From Pseudomonas lurida (GTDB taxonomy: Bacteria > Pseudomonadota > Gammaproteobacteria > Pseudomonadales > Pseudomonadaceae), in assembly GCF_013522705.1 (NCBI RefSeq), contig NZ_JAAMRE010000014.1:1-64000 (forward strand): a stretch of DNA of 64,000 bases. The letters run 5' to 3'. Below the pieces are notes generated by a model. It saw only the letters and a list, made by a program, of their open reading frames with translations. It was not told where the DNA came from and did no database searches. The stretch's first letter is position 1, and each line of letters starts with the position of its first letter. Of the stretch, positions 23,720 to 32,769 are shown piece by piece. Position numbers and translations under genes: made by a program.

Positions 23720-24642
23720 GCCGAGACGTAGCGCGCGCGGCGGCGCAGTGGCTGGCGTTGCTGGAGTCCGGCGCGGCCACCGAGCGCGATCATGCCGCGC
23801 TGCAACATTGGCGCGACAGCCATCCCCAGCACGAGCAGACCTGGCAAAAAGCCCAGACCTTGCGCCAGCGCTTCAGTAACTTGCCCCCGGCCCTGGCGAT
23901 GGCCAGCCTTGACCGCCCGCAGCCAGGGCGGCGCGCGGTGCTCAAGCGTGCGTTGGGAGTGGCCGCCCTGGTGCCCACGGCGTGGCTGATCAGCCGTCAG
24001 TTGCCTCTCGAAGCCTGGCGCGCCGATGTGCGCACCGCCACCGGCGAACGCCAACGCCTGCCATTGGCTGATGGCGCCAGCCTGCAACTCAATACCGCCA
24101 CGGCAGTGGATGTAGACCTGGCACAGCGACACGTCACCCTGGTTGACGGCGAGCTGGCGCTGAACGTGCCTGGTGCGGCTGCAATGACGGTTTACACCCG
24201 TTACGGGCAACTGCGGGTCAGCCAGGCCGACGTCTGCGTGCGGCAACTGGCCGCCGGCTGCCGCGTCTCGGTGCTCAAAGGCGCGGTGCAGGTGCGTGAT
24301 GCGAACGGGCAGGTGTCCACGCTGCGGGGTGGCCAGCAAGCGCCATTGAATGCCACCGGTCTGGGCGCATCGCTGCCGTTCGACGTATTGCAACTGGGCT
24401 GGCGCGACGGCGTGCTGACCGCGCAGAACCAAGCCCTGGGAGATTTTTTACGCGAACTTGAACGCTACCGTCCCGGCGTGCTGCGCTGGGACCCCAGCCT
24501 TGAAACGCTGCGCGTTACCGGGAGTTTTCGGTTGGACGACACTGACAGCGTCCTGGGTTTGCTGGCCTCGACCTTGGGTTTTGAGGTCCACGCGCGCACG
24601 CGCTATTGGGTAACGCTGACAGCTGCCGGGGCAAACGCGTAA
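23716..24642 (+). CDS. FecR-type anti-sigma/sigma-regulator
   Basis: A 308-residue inner-membrane regulator that carries the signal from a TonB receptor to the FecI-type sigma. The N-terminal cytoplasmic DUF4880-like domain (ARAAAQWLALLESG...HEQTWQKAQ) is followed by one membrane helix near residues 80-98 (ALGVAALVPTAWLIS) and a periplasmic FecR domain (TATGERQRLPLADGASLQLN). A C-terminal STN-like part ends near 305. GTG 23716 overlaps the sigma stop (GTGA), giving translational coupling; a TTG 18 bases earlier is possible but would sit inside the sigma gene. The receptor is missing from the neighbourhood. Confidence 0.92.
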   Translation: MSRDVARAAAQWLALLESGAATERDHAALQHWRDSHPQHEQTWQKAQTLRQRFSNLPPALAMASLDRPQPGRRAVLKRALGVAALVPTAWLISRQLPLEAWRADVRTATGERQRLPLADGASLQLNTATAVDVDLAQRHVTLVDGELALNVPGAAAMTVYTRYGQLRVSQADVCVRQLAAGCRVSVLKGAVQVRDANGQVSTLRGGQQAPLNATGLGASLPFDVLQLGWRDGVLTAQNQALGDFLRELERYRPGVLRWDPSLETLRVTGSFRLDDTDSVLGLLASTLGFEVHARTRYWVTLTAAGANA

Positions 24643-24672
24643 GCCTTGATACCTGGAAGGCGTATATTTCCT

Positions 24673-24704
24673 AAAGGAATAAATAAATAGTTATTTATTC
24701 CTTT
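24673..24704. promoter_or_regulatory. AT-rich perfect hairpin/inverted repeat between fecR and the molbindin gene
   Basis: AAAGGAATAAATAA and TTATTTATTCCTTT form a perfect 14-bp inverted repeat around ATAG. TATAT-rich flanks (24662-24667, 24706-24712) surround it. It may be an operator for the molbindin gene 78 bp downstream or a terminator for fecR. The AT-rich stem is unusual for a terminator, so I favour an operator. Confidence 0.5.
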
Positions 24705-24781
24705 TAATATATCAAGGCGTGGCGCATGTTGGGGCCCTGCGCATTCGTGCGGATTACCCAACAGCCATCAGGAAAGCCGAC

Positions 24782-24997
24782 ATGACCATCAAAGCGATCA
24801 ACGTGCGCAACCAGTTCAAGGGTGTGATCAAGGAAATCCTGCTAGGGGAGGTGGTGTCGGAAATCGACGTGCAGACCGCGTCCGGTATTGTCACCTCGGT
24901 CATCACCACCCGCTCGGTGCGCGACCTGGAATTGAAAGTGGGCAGTGAAGTGATTGCCTTTGTGAAGTCCACCGAAGTGTCCATCGCCAAACTCTAG
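24782..24997 (+). CDS. Molbindin (Mop/TOBE-domain molybdate-binding protein)
   Basis: A 71-residue single TOBE domain. The start MTIKAINVRNQFKGVIKEI and the later pattern TSVITTRSVRDLELKVGSEV are typical of Mop-type molbindins, small cytoplasmic proteins that oligomerise and store molybdate. ATG 24782 has a good AGGAAAG site; the in-frame region upstream to 24719 is part of the leader. No modABC genes are near, so it stands alone between fecR and a convergent lyase gene. An unusual palindrome lies upstream. Confidence 0.9.
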   Translation: MTIKAINVRNQFKGVIKEILLGEVVSEIDVQTASGIVTSVITTRSVRDLELKVGSEVIAFVKSTEVSIAKL

Positions 24998-25005
24998 ACG
25001 GCCCG

Positions 25006-25031
25006 ACCGTGGGAGCGGCGCTCCCCACGGT
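25006..25031. terminator. Bidirectional terminator between molbindin and lyase genes
   Basis: ACCGTGGGAG and CTCCCCACGGT form a strong stem with one bulged base and a 5-base loop, placed exactly between the two convergent stops, 8 bases from each. The T-runs are weak (TTCGTTTCTC on the right). Confidence 0.7.
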
Positions 25032-25038
25032 TCGTTTC

Positions 25039-26184
25039 TCAGCGTTCGCGCAGCGCCCGCTCCATGCGTTGCAGGCCTTCTTCCAGCATCGCCCGTGGGC
25101 AGCCGAAATTCAGGCGCACGAATTGTTGGCTGTCATCACCAAACTCAATGCCTGCGCTCAAACCGACCTTGGCCTGTTCCAGGAAGAATTGCTGCGGATC
25201 TTCCAGGCCCAGAGCGCTGCAATCCAGCCAGGCCAGGAAGGTACCTTGCGGCGCATGCATCACCACGCCGGGTAAGCGGCTGCGCACCGCCGTCATCAGA
25301 TAGTCGCGGTTGGCCTGCAGGTACGCGAGCAGCGCGTCGAGCCACTCGCCGCATTGGCTGTAAGCGGCGCGGGTCGCTTCCAGGCCCAAGGGGCTGACGC
25401 TGTCGACCATGCCGCAGCGCGCGTTGTTGAAACGCTCGCGGATCTCGGCGTTCTGGATCACCGCAAAGCAGGTTTTCAGGCCCGCGACGTTATAGGCCTT
25501 GCTCGCCGACATCAGCGTAATCGTGCGCTGTGCGATGGCCGGGCTCAAGCTGGCGGTAGGGATGTGGCGGCGGCCATCGAAGCACAGTTCGGCGTGGATT
25601 TCGTCGCTGATGATCAATGCACCGTTGTCCAGGCAGGCGTTCGCCACGGCCAGCAGTTCTTCGCGTGGGAATACTTTGCCGATGGGGTTGTGCGGGTTGC
25701 TCAGCAGCAGCGCTCCCGCGCCATTCAGTGCCTGACGCATCGCGGGCAACGGGGTCAGGTATTCACCGTTTTCGAATGCAAACGGCACTTCGATGCGTGG
25801 CAGGTTCCAGTGGCCCGGCGCCAGACGAATCGGCCGGTAGTTGGGGGTTTGCAACACCACCGGTTGGCCGGGCTGCACAAAGGCGTGCAGCGCCATATTG
25901 AAGCCAGGTTCGACGCCGGGCAGGAACAGCAGTTCTTCGGGCAGCACGCGCCAGGCGTACTTGGCCCACAAGTCGTCGACGATGGCCTGGCGCACCTGCG
26001 GGCCGGCCACGCTGTAGCCGAGGATCTGCTGGTCGAGACGCTCGCGCAGGGCTTGCAGCACCGCCGGCGGCGCGGCGATGTCCATGTCGGCGATCCACAT
26101 CGGCAACACGTCTTCCGGGTAACGGCTCCACTTGGTGCTGCCGGTGCCGAGGCGGGAGTGGATCGTGTCGAAATCAAAGCTCAT
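25039..26184 (-). CDS. PatB/MalY-type PLP C-S lyase (cystathionine beta-lyase-like)
   Basis: A 381-residue cytoplasmic fold-type I PLP enzyme. Family marks are the N-terminal STKWSRYPEDVLPMWIADMD, the cofactor-contact NPHNPIGKVF and ISDEIHAEL, and the PLP lysine in SASKAYNVAGLK. Members split cystathionine or other S-cysteine conjugates to pyruvate, ammonia and a thiol. E. coli MalY also has a regulatory role, but nothing here suggests that. It is divergent from ggt across 205 bp; both act on sulfur-containing or amino-acid conjugates, which could be chance. Start ATG 26184. Confidence 0.9.
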   Translation of the reverse strand: MSFDFDTIHSRLGTGSTKWSRYPEDVLPMWIADMDIAAPPAVLQALRERLDQQILGYSVAGPQVRQAIVDDLWAKYAWRVLPEELLFLPGVEPGFNMALHAFVQPGQPVVLQTPNYRPIRLAPGHWNLPRIEVPFAFENGEYLTPLPAMRQALNGAGALLLSNPHNPIGKVFPREELLAVANACLDNGALIISDEIHAELCFDGRRHIPTASLSPAIAQRTITLMSASKAYNVAGLKTCFAVIQNAEIRERFNNARCGMVDSVSPLGLEATRAAYSQCGEWLDALLAYLQANRDYLMTAVRSRLPGVVMHAPQGTFLAWLDCSALGLEDPQQFFLEQAKVGLSAGIEFGDDSQQFVRLNFGCPRAMLEEGLQRMERALRER

Positions 26185-26389
26185 GGGCGGCTCGTCTCAA
26201 AGGGCAGGGGAGCTGATTCTAACGGGATAACCGCCAGATGCCAGCAGCGGGGCCGCGCTTTGCAAGATGCAGGCATATTGATGGCTTCGTCCCGTGACCG
26301 ACAAGTTCTGTAATAAAAACGCCATTGCGCTGGGGCTGGGATCTGAGTCGGGCTATTTTGGTGCATCTCAATCACCCGAGTAGCCATGG

Positions 26390-28114
26390 ATGAAATACCA
26401 ACCCTTCAGCCGCACATTGATTGCCACTGCACTGGTGTTGACGGTCAGCGGCGTGCACGCCGCGTCCCAGGCCCCGGTGGCCGGTGAAAACGGCATGGTG
26501 GTCACGGCCCAGCATCTGGCCACCCACGTGGGCGTGGATGTGCTTAAAGCCGGCGGTAACGCAGTGGATGCGGCGGTGGCCGTGGGCTATGCGCTGGCGG
26601 TGGTGTACCCGGCCGCCGGCAACCTGGGCGGCGGCGGTTTCATGACCGTGCAACTGGCCGACGGCCGCAAGACCTTCCTCGATTTCCGCGAGAAAGCGCC
26701 GCTGGCGGCCACCGCCGATATGTACCTGGACAAGGACGGCAATGTCGTGGAGGGCCTGAGCGCCAAAGGCCATTTGGCGGTCGGCGTGCCTGGTACGGTC
26801 TCCGGCATGGAGTTGGCCTTGAGCAAATATGGCACCCTCAAGCGTGCCCAGGTCATTGCCCCGGCGATCAAACTGGCGGAAAACGGCTTCGCCCTGGAGC
26901 AAGGCGATATCGACCTGCTGCACACCGCCACCGGAGAGTTCGCAAAAGACAAAGACCTGCGCGGGATCTTCCTGCATAACGGCCAGCCGCTGCAGGTCGG
27001 CCAGAAACTGGTGCAGAAAGACCTGGCCAGGACCCTCAAGGAAATCTCCGCCAAAGGCAACGACGGTTTCTATAAAGGCTGGGTCGCCAAGGCATTGGTG
27101 GATTCCAGCCAGGCCGGCAAGGGCATCATTACCCAGGCCGACCTGGACAAGTACAAGACCCGCGAACTGGCGCCCATCGAATGCGACTATCGCGGCTACC
27201 ACGTGGTCTCGGCGCCGCCACCCAGCTCCGGTGGGGTGGTGATCTGCCAGATCATGAACATCCTCGAAGGCTACCCGATGGCCGACCTGGGCTACCACTC
27301 GGCCCAGGGCCTGCACTACCAGATCGAAGCGATGCGTCACGCCTACGTGGACCGCAACAGCTACCTGGGCGATCCGGATTTTGTACAAAACCCCATCGAC
27401 CATCTGCTGGACAAGGACTACGCCGCCAAGCTGCGCGCCGCCATCGAGCCGCAAAAGGCTGGCGACTCCCAGGCGATCAAGCCCGGTGTGGCGCCCCATG
27501 AAGGCAATAACACCACCCACTATTCCATCGTCGACAAGTGGGGCAATGCGGTTTCGGTCACTTACACCCTTAACGACTGGTTCGGTGCCGGCGTGATGGC
27601 AAGCAAGACCGGTGTCATTCTCAATGACGAAATGGACGATTTCACCGTCAAGGTCGGCGTGCCGAACATGTACGGTCTGGTGCAGGGCGAAGCCAATGCG
27701 ATCGCACCGGGCAAGGCGCCGCTGTCATCCATGAGCCCGACCATCGTGACCAAGGATGGCAAGGCCGTGATGGTGGTGGGCACGCCGGGCGGCAGCCGCA
27801 TCATCACCGCGACGTTGCTGACGATCCTCAACGTGATCGACTACAAAATGAATATCCAGGAAGCGGTGGACGCGCCGCGCTTCCACCAACAGTGGATGCC
27901 CGAGACGACCAACCTGGAGACGTTTGCGGTGAGCCCGGATACCCAGAAAATCCTCGAGAGCTGGGGCCATAAGTTCGCAGGTCCGCAGGACGCCAACCAC
28001 TTGGCGGCGATCCTGGTGGGCGCGCCTTCGCTGGGCGGCAAGCCGGTGGGCAACAACCGGTTCTATGGGGCCAATGACCCGCGTCGTAATACCGGTTTGT
28101 CCTTGGGCTACTGA
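26390..28114 (+). CDS. ggt: Gamma-glutamyltransferase precursor
   Basis: A 574-residue periplasmic Ntn hydrolase that removes or transfers the gamma-glutamyl group of glutathione and related peptides. A signal peptide of about 24 residues ends GVHAA. The proenzyme cuts itself before the catalytic threonine: the site EGNNTTHYSIVD is present, with Thr375 as the expected new N-terminus. Other hallmarks are NAVDAAVAVGYAL, SSMSPTIV and GTPGGSRIITA. Length and motifs are standard, so an active enzyme is expected. The ATG 26390 has only a weak ribosome site. It ends 33 bp before the convergent kinase gene. Confidence 0.95.
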   Translation: MKYQPFSRTLIATALVLTVSGVHAASQAPVAGENGMVVTAQHLATHVGVDVLKAGGNAVDAAVAVGYALAVVYPAAGNLGGGGFMTVQLADGRKTFLDFREKAPLAATADMYLDKDGNVVEGLSAKGHLAVGVPGTVSGMELALSKYGTLKRAQVIAPAIKLAENGFALEQGDIDLLHTATGEFAKDKDLRGIFLHNGQPLQVGQKLVQKDLARTLKEISAKGNDGFYKGWVAKALVDSSQAGKGIITQADLDKYKTRELAPIECDYRGYHVVSAPPPSSGGVVICQIMNILEGYPMADLGYHSAQGLHYQIEAMRHAYVDRNSYLGDPDFVQNPIDHLLDKDYAAKLRAAIEPQKAGDSQAIKPGVAPHEGNNTTHYSIVDKWGNAVSVTYTLNDWFGAGVMASKTGVILNDEMDDFTVKVGVPNMYGLVQGEANAIAPGKAPLSSMSPTIVTKDGKAVMVVGTPGGSRIITATLLTILNVIDYKMNIQEAVDAPRFHQQWMPETTNLETFAVSPDTQKILESWGHKFAGPQDANHLAAILVGAPSLGGKPVGNNRFYGANDPRRNTGLSLGY

Positions 28115-28121
28115 TCCACGC

Positions 28122-28159
28122 CCAGCCTCTGTCGGCGTGTTCGCTGTTACAGAGGCTGG
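28122..28159. terminator. Terminator hairpin between ggt and the NadR-like gene
   Basis: CCAGCCTCTGT and ACAGAGGCTGG are perfect 11-bp arms around a 16-base loop, in the gap between convergent genes and reaching 13 bp into the end of the kinase gene. No long T-run is present. Confidence 0.6.
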
Positions 28160-28677
28160 TTGAGCAGTTTTCCCACCGCCGCGAACGCCGCTTGCCGGCG
28201 TTCCTCCCAATCGCCGCCGATCACCACGGTGGGCTGTTGATGCTGGTGCAGCCAGTCCAGGCCCGCCTGGAAAAACGCCTGGCGGTCCGCCAGGCAAGGC
28301 TGGCAGCGCTGGCCGTCGGCGGTCCATTCCACATCGTCGGGCGACAGCAACAGATGCAGGTCGTAGTGACGGGCCAGCAGCTCATCTTCAAGCCAGGCGG
28401 GACAGTCGCCGAACAAGGTCTGGCTCCATAGCCGGTTGGTCAGCAGGTGGGTGTCGAGGATCAGCAGGTCCGGGCGCTCGGCGCGGGCGGCGTCTTCCCA
28501 GGCCAATTGGCCGCGGGCAATGGCCGGGATGTCTGCCAGGCAGGTATCGCGTTGGTGATGGTCAATGAAATACCGCACGTACTCGCCGACCATCAACCCG
28601 CCGAACTGCGCCTGCAATTGGGCCGCCAGCCAGCTTTTGCCGCTGGATTCCGGGCCGGCCAATACCACCACTTTCAT
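28147..28677 (-). CDS. NadR-like ATPase, probable ribosylnicotinamide kinase
   Basis: A 176-residue P-loop protein. It starts MKVVVLAGPESSGKSWLA, the Walker A motif of the kinase domain of NadR, which phosphorylates nicotinamide riboside. Later residues LILDTHLLT and LLLSPDDVEWTADGQR match that domain. The DNA-binding and adenylyltransferase parts of full NadR are absent. Its start overlaps the pnuC stop by 4 bp (ATGA at 28674-28677), so uptake and phosphorylation of nicotinamide riboside are co-translated. This context makes the kinase assignment strong. Confidence 0.85.
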   Translation of the reverse strand: MKVVVLAGPESSGKSWLAAQLQAQFGGLMVGEYVRYFIDHHQRDTCLADIPAIARGQLAWEDAARAERPDLLILDTHLLTNRLWSQTLFGDCPAWLEDELLARHYDLHLLLSPDDVEWTADGQRCQPCLADRQAFFQAGLDWLHQHQQPTVVIGGDWEERRQAAFAAVGKLLNQPL

Positions 28678-29237
28678 GTGCGCAACGCCGGGTCGGCGCG
28701 CCACTCGCGCCAGCCTTGCACGGCGATCACGGTGAACAGCGCATACAGCGCGGCAATGAGGTGCATGCCTTTGTAGAGGAACAGCCCGACAAAGATCACA
28801 TCCACGCAAATCCACAACGGCCAGCATTGCACGCGTTTCTGCGCCATCCATACCTGCGCCACCAGGCTGAAACCGGTGAGCGCGGCGTCGAGCCAGGGTT
28901 GCGCGGCGTCGGTCCAGTGCGCCATTGCCGCGCCGAGCAACAGGCTGCCGACTGCGCCCAGCGCCAGGCTGGCCAGGACGGCCGGCACGCCCAGGCGAGT
29001 CACCAGGCGGCCTTGCTTGACTTCGCCGGCGCGGGTCCATTGCCACCAGCCATACACTTGCAGCGCGGCGTAGACCACCTGCAGCAGCATGTCGGAATAC
29101 AGCTTCACCTCGTAGAACAGCCAGGTGGAGAGCAGCACCATCACCAGCCCGATGGGCCAGCACCAGGGGTTCTGCTTGACCGTCAGCCAGACGGCGATCA
29201 CCCCCAGCGCAAAGGCGAATAGTTCAAGCCCGGACAT
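28674..29237 (-). CDS. pnuC: PnuC-type nicotinamide riboside transporter
   Basis: A 187-residue inner-membrane protein with about seven helices. It carries the PnuC signatures: NPWCWPIGLVMVLL near residue 23, a WQW motif (YGWWQW, near 64), and the late CWPLWICVDVIFVGLFLYKG. PnuC proteins let nicotinamide riboside enter by facilitated diffusion, trapped by a cytoplasmic kinase, here the overlapping gene downstream. No NAD-sensing regulator (NrtR) or thiamin riboswitch is evident upstream. First gene of the pair; start ATG 29237 with GGAAC upstream. Confidence 0.92.
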   Translation of the reverse strand: MSGLELFAFALGVIAVWLTVKQNPWCWPIGLVMVLLSTWLFYEVKLYSDMLLQVVYAALQVYGWWQWTRAGEVKQGRLVTRLGVPAVLASLALGAVGSLLLGAAMAHWTDAAQPWLDAALTGFSLVAQVWMAQKRVQCWPLWICVDVIFVGLFLYKGMHLIAALYALFTVIAVQGWREWRADPALRT

Positions 29238-29349
29238 GGCGGTTCCTTGGGAGAGTAAAAGAGGCGGGGATTGTAACCAGAGGGAGGGAATCTACAAAAC
29301 ACTCAGAGGCCGCCGGGGAGGGCGCGCGTCCCTCCCGCAGCGGGTAGCG

Positions 29350-30984
29350 CTAGACCTTGAACTGACGCAGCAGCCCGTCGAGTTGTTCACTCAGACCGCG
29401 CAATTGCGCACTGGCCACACTCGACTGTTCCGCCGCCAGGGCGGTGCTATGGGACAGACTGGCTGCCTGGGTGACGTTCTGGTTGATGTCCTCCACGACA
29501 TGGGATTGTTGCAAGGTCGCACTGGCGATAGATGCATTAAGACCATTGAGGTTGCGCAGCGCCTGGCCGATCGCGTTCAGGCTTTCACCCGCCAGACCGG
29601 CCTGTTCGATGGTCAGTTGCGAGGCGCTGTGGCTGTCGCTGATGACCTTCACCGCCGCTTCGGAATGACCTTGCAGGCGTTCGATCATCACCTGGATCTC
29701 GGCGGTGGATTTTTGTGTGCGCTGGGCCAGCAGGCGCACTTCATCGGCCACCACGGCGAAGCCACGGCCTTGCTCGCCGGCGCGCGCGGCTTCAATCGCG
29801 GCGTTGAGCGCCAGCAGGTTAGTCTGGTCGGCAATGGAGCGGATCACTTCCAATACGCCGCCGATCTGCGTGCTTTCACTGGACAAGGTGCGGATCACGT
29901 CCACGGCCTGGCTGATGGTGGTGGAGAGCTGATCGATGCGTTGCAGGCTGCCATCGATATTGACCTGGCCCTGCTGCGCCTGGGCCTGGGCGTCGCGCAT
30001 TTCGCTGGCGGCGTGTTCGGCATTCTTGGCCACGTCCTGCACGCCATAGGTGACTTCATTGATGGCGGTGGCCACCAGTTCCATCTGCTGGGACTGCTGC
30101 TGGCTGCGGTCATGGGCCTGGCTGGCGTTATTGCCCAACTCCTGGGACGACTGGCCCAAGGCATTGGCGCACGCCTGCAACTGGCTGACCACCTGGCGCA
30201 GCTTGGCGGTAAAGCTGTTGAAGTGCTGGGACAGTTGAGTGACTTCGTCGCGCCCGTGGGTGTCGAGGCTGCGGGTCAGGTCGCTTTCGCCGCTGGCGAT
30301 ATTGCCCATGGCGTTCACCGCAGCCTGCAACGGCTGCACGATGCTGCGGGCGATCAGTGTCACCAGCAGGGCCATGACCAGCGCGATCACCAGGCCGATC
30401 ATCGAGGCTTTCCACACCTGCCCGTTGAACTCGGCCTGCACGTCGTCCACATACACACCGGAGCCGATAATCCAGCCCCAGGGTTCGAACAATTGGATAT
30501 ACGAAGTCTTGGCCACCGGCGCTTCGGCCCCAGGCTTGGGCCAACGATAGTTGACGATACCGGCGCCCTTGGCCTTGGCCAGGGCCACGAATTCGTTGAA
30601 CACGGCAAAACCGTCGGGGTCGCGGATGGCCGAGAGGTTCTGGCCGTCGAGCTTGGGGTTGGCCGGGTGCATCACCATCACGGGCGTGAGGTCGTTGATC
30701 CAGAAATAGTCGTCGTGGTCGTAGCGCAGCCCCCGCACGGCGCTGAGGGCCTGTTTCTGCGCGGCTTCGCGGGTCATCGCGCCGGTGGTTTCCAGGCCGT
30801 GATAAAACGCCAGGATCCCACTGGCGGTCTGTACCACGTGCTGGGTCTGCAGGCGCTTGGCCTGGTAAAGGTCGTCATGAATCTGCTTGAGCATCAGCAA
30901 ACCCAAAGCCAACAGCATCAGCACGGCGACTATCAGGATCAGCCAAAGCCGCCGGCTGATCGACATATTGCGCAAACTGTTCAT
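29350..30984 (-). CDS. Methyl-accepting chemotaxis protein with single-Cache sensor
   Basis: A 544-residue chemoreceptor. Helix 1 lies at about 10-30. The periplasmic single Cache domain (sCache_2 type: [18 protein letters not shown] and [15 protein letters not shown]) spans about 40-185. Helix 2, HAMP and the cytoplasmic signalling hairpin follow, with the highly conserved tip [20 protein letters not shown] and [13 protein letters not shown]. No C-terminal CheR-binding pentapeptide is seen. sCache_2 receptors often sense carboxylic acids; the ligand here is unknown. The gene is divergent from uppP across about 230 bp. Confidence 0.94.
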   Translation of the reverse strand: MNSLRNMSISRRLWLILIVAVLMLLALGLLMLKQIHDDLYQAKRLQTQHVVQTASGILAFYHGLETTGAMTREAAQKQALSAVRGLRYDHDDYFWINDLTPVMVMHPANPKLDGQNLSAIRDPDGFAVFNEFVALAKAKGAGIVNYRWPKPGAEAPVAKTSYIQLFEPWGWIIGSGVYVDDVQAEFNGQVWKASMIGLVIALVMALLVTLIARSIVQPLQAAVNAMGNIASGESDLTRSLDTHGRDEVTQLSQHFNSFTAKLRQVVSQLQACANALGQSSQELGNNASQAHDRSQQQSQQMELVATAINEVTYGVQDVAKNAEHAASEMRDAQAQAQQGQVNIDGSLQRIDQLSTTISQAVDVIRTLSSESTQIGGVLEVIRSIADQTNLLALNAAIEAARAGEQGRGFAVVADEVRLLAQRTQKSTAEIQVMIERLQGHSEAAVKVISDSHSASQLTIEQAGLAGESLNAIGQALRNLNGLNASIASATLQQSHVVEDINQNVTQAASLSHSTALAAEQSSVASAQLRGLSEQLDGLLRQFKV

Positions 30985-31112
30985 CGTCCTGTCACTCCGG
31001 CTTTTTTATAATTGTGGCGTTTCATCGACTTTTACGCCTTGTCTGATAGGCTTTCGGCCTGAAATCGAAAAACCTGAGTACTGCCTGATTTTTCACAGAA
31101 TTTTTGCAGACC

Positions 31113-31134
31113 GGCATTGACCATGGTCAACGCC
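31113..31134. promoter_or_regulatory. Palindrome centred on TTGACCATGGTCAA upstream of uppP
   Basis: A perfect 14-bp palindrome (31117-31130) extends to GGC...GCC arms with one mismatch. It lies about 80 bp upstream of uppP and 130 bp upstream of the chemoreceptor gene. Its binding protein is unknown. Confidence 0.4.
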
Positions 31135-31213
31135 GGGCCTTCAGCGCGCTCGTCGTCAGTGAACCATTAAAAGACTAACCGGGCATGCGCCAAGCATGAC
31201 CTTTGGGGGAAGC

Positions 31214-32044
31214 ATGGATTTTTGGACCGCCATACAGGCACTTATTCTGGGCGTCGTCGAGGGGCTCACCGAGTTCCTGCCGATCTCCAGCACCGGCCAC
31301 CAGATCATCGTGGCCGATTTGCTGGATTTCACCGGCGACCGTTTCAACGCTTTCAATATCATCATCCAGCTGGGCGCCATTCTCGCGGTGGTGTGGGAGT
31401 TTCGCGGCAAGATTTTCGATGTGGTTACCGGCCTTCCAACCCAACCCAAGGCCCGGCGTTTCACCGCCAACCTGCTGATCGCGTTTTTGCCGGCGGTGGT
31501 GCTGGGGGTGATTTTCGCCGATGCCATTCACCATTACCTGTTCAACCCGATCACTGTCGCCGCCGCGTTGGTAGTGGGTGGTTTGATCATGCTGTGGGCC
31601 GAGCGCCGCCAGCATGAAGTGCACGCCGAAACAGTGGATGACATCACCTGGAAGGATGCACTGAAGGTGGGGTTTGCCCAGTGCCTGGCGATGATTCCCG
31701 GCACCTCGCGCTCCGGCGCAACCATTATCGGCGGCCTGTTGTTCGGCCTGTCGCGCAAGACCGCCACCGAGTTTTCGTTCTTCCTGGCCATGCCGACCAT
31801 GGTGGGCGCGGCGGTGTACTCGGGCTACAAGTACCGCGACCTGTTCCAGCCGGCTGACCTGCCGGTGTTCGCCATCGGCTTCGTCACCTCATTCATTTTC
31901 GCGATGATCGCGGTCAAGGGCCTGCTCAAGTTCATTGCCAGCCATAGCTACGCGGTGTTCGCCTGGTACCGGATCGCGTTCGGCCTGCTGATCCTGGCGA
32001 CCTGGCAGTTCGGCTGGATCGACTGGGCGGCCGCCAAGGCATGA
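31214..32044 (+). CDS. uppP: Undecaprenyl-diphosphatase (bacitracin resistance, BacA type)
   Basis: A 276-residue inner-membrane phosphatase that recycles the undecaprenyl carrier for peptidoglycan and O-antigen synthesis. Both family motifs are intact: [14 protein letters not shown] near residues 16-29 and [10 protein letters not shown] near 165-174. The chosen start MDFWTAIQ at 31214 is preceded by TTTGGGGGAAGC. The next gene (DUF1294) overlaps its end by 4 bp. Expression is presumably constitutive; a palindrome of unknown role lies upstream. Confidence 0.95.
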   Translation: MDFWTAIQALILGVVEGLTEFLPISSTGHQIIVADLLDFTGDRFNAFNIIIQLGAILAVVWEFRGKIFDVVTGLPTQPKARRFTANLLIAFLPAVVLGVIFADAIHHYLFNPITVAAALVVGGLIMLWAERRQHEVHAETVDDITWKDALKVGFAQCLAMIPGTSRSGATIIGGLLFGLSRKTATEFSFFLAMPTMVGAAVYSGYKYRDLFQPADLPVFAIGFVTSFIFAMIAVKGLLKFIASHSYAVFAWYRIAFGLLILATWQFGWIDWAAAKA

Positions 32045-32424
32045 CGATCCAGCATCCCCGCCTCAAGGCGCTGGTCTTTGTACTGCTGTGCGCGGCGCCG
32101 CTGCTGGGCGCGGGCCTGCTGTGGTATCGCGGCGAGACCGTGTTGCCGCTGGTGGCGTATGGCGTGGTCAGCGTGGTGGCGTTTTTCTTGTACTGGAGCG
32201 ATAAACTCAAAGCCCGCACCGACAGCTGGCGCACCCCCGAAAACGTCCTGCACGCCGTCGAGCTGGCGGGCGGCTGGCCTGGCGCGTTAATCGCTCAGCA
32301 AGTGTTCCGGCACAAGACGCGTAAGGTGTCTTACCAGGTGCTGTTCTGGGTGATTGTGCTGCTGCACCAGGTGTTCTGGCTCGATCAGCTGTTCCTGGGC
32401 GGTACCCTGGGCTCAATCCTCTAG
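32041..32424 (+). CDS. DUF1294 small membrane protein
   Basis: A 127-residue protein with an N-terminal hydrophobic pair of helices ([34 protein letters not shown]), the DUF1294 signature (YWSDKLKA...[29 protein letters not shown]) and a C-terminal helix. Its function is unknown in the family. It overlaps uppP by 4 bp (ATGA), so it is co-translated, and its end overlaps the convergent YjbR-like gene by 12 bp. Confidence 0.85.
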   Translation: MTIQHPRLKALVFVLLCAAPLLGAGLLWYRGETVLPLVAYGVVSVVAFFLYWSDKLKARTDSWRTPENVLHAVELAGGWPGALIAQQVFRHKTRKVSYQVLFWVIVLLHQVFWLDQLFLGGTLGSIL

Positions 32425-32769
32425 CTTCAACCCGATCTGCGTGCGCTTGGGCAACCTGCTGACCACCAGTTGGTGAGAGCGTTGCAACAGGCCGCGCAGT
32501 TCATCGTCGCCCAGCGGGTAGGGCGTATTCATGATGATCCAGTGGGCGCGCGCCAGGTACGGCGCGGGATGAATACCCGGACGGTCGACATGGCCGAGAA
32601 ACAGGTCCTGGTCCACCTTGAATGCCAGCGAGTCGCCGCGCAGGTTCTGCAGGGCGAACATCTTGTTGCCGGCAATCGAAAACACCCGCACGCCACCCCA
32701 TTTGTAATCTTCCCGCGCGCCGGGCAGGCCCAGGCAGAAATGTGCGACTTGTGTTTCAGTCAGGCTCAT
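32413..32769 (-). CDS. MmcQ/YjbR-family protein
   Basis: A 118-residue protein of the YjbR/MmcQ fold, a CyaY-like alpha/beta domain with DNA-binding-like features. Diagnostic stretches are LPGAREDYKWGGVRVFSI, KMFALQN and the ending ARAHWIIM...LVVSRLPKR. Function is unknown. Its ATG (32769) overlaps the stop of the LysR gene upstream by 4 bp, so the two are co-transcribed. The longer ORF to 32892 is internal to the LysR gene and is rejected. Confidence 0.85.
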   Translation of the reverse strand: MSLTETQVAHFCLGLPGAREDYKWGGVRVFSIAGNKMFALQNLRGDSLAFKVDQDLFLGHVDRPGIHPAPYLARAHWIIMNTPYPLGDDELRGLLQRSHQLVVSRLPKRTQIGLKLED

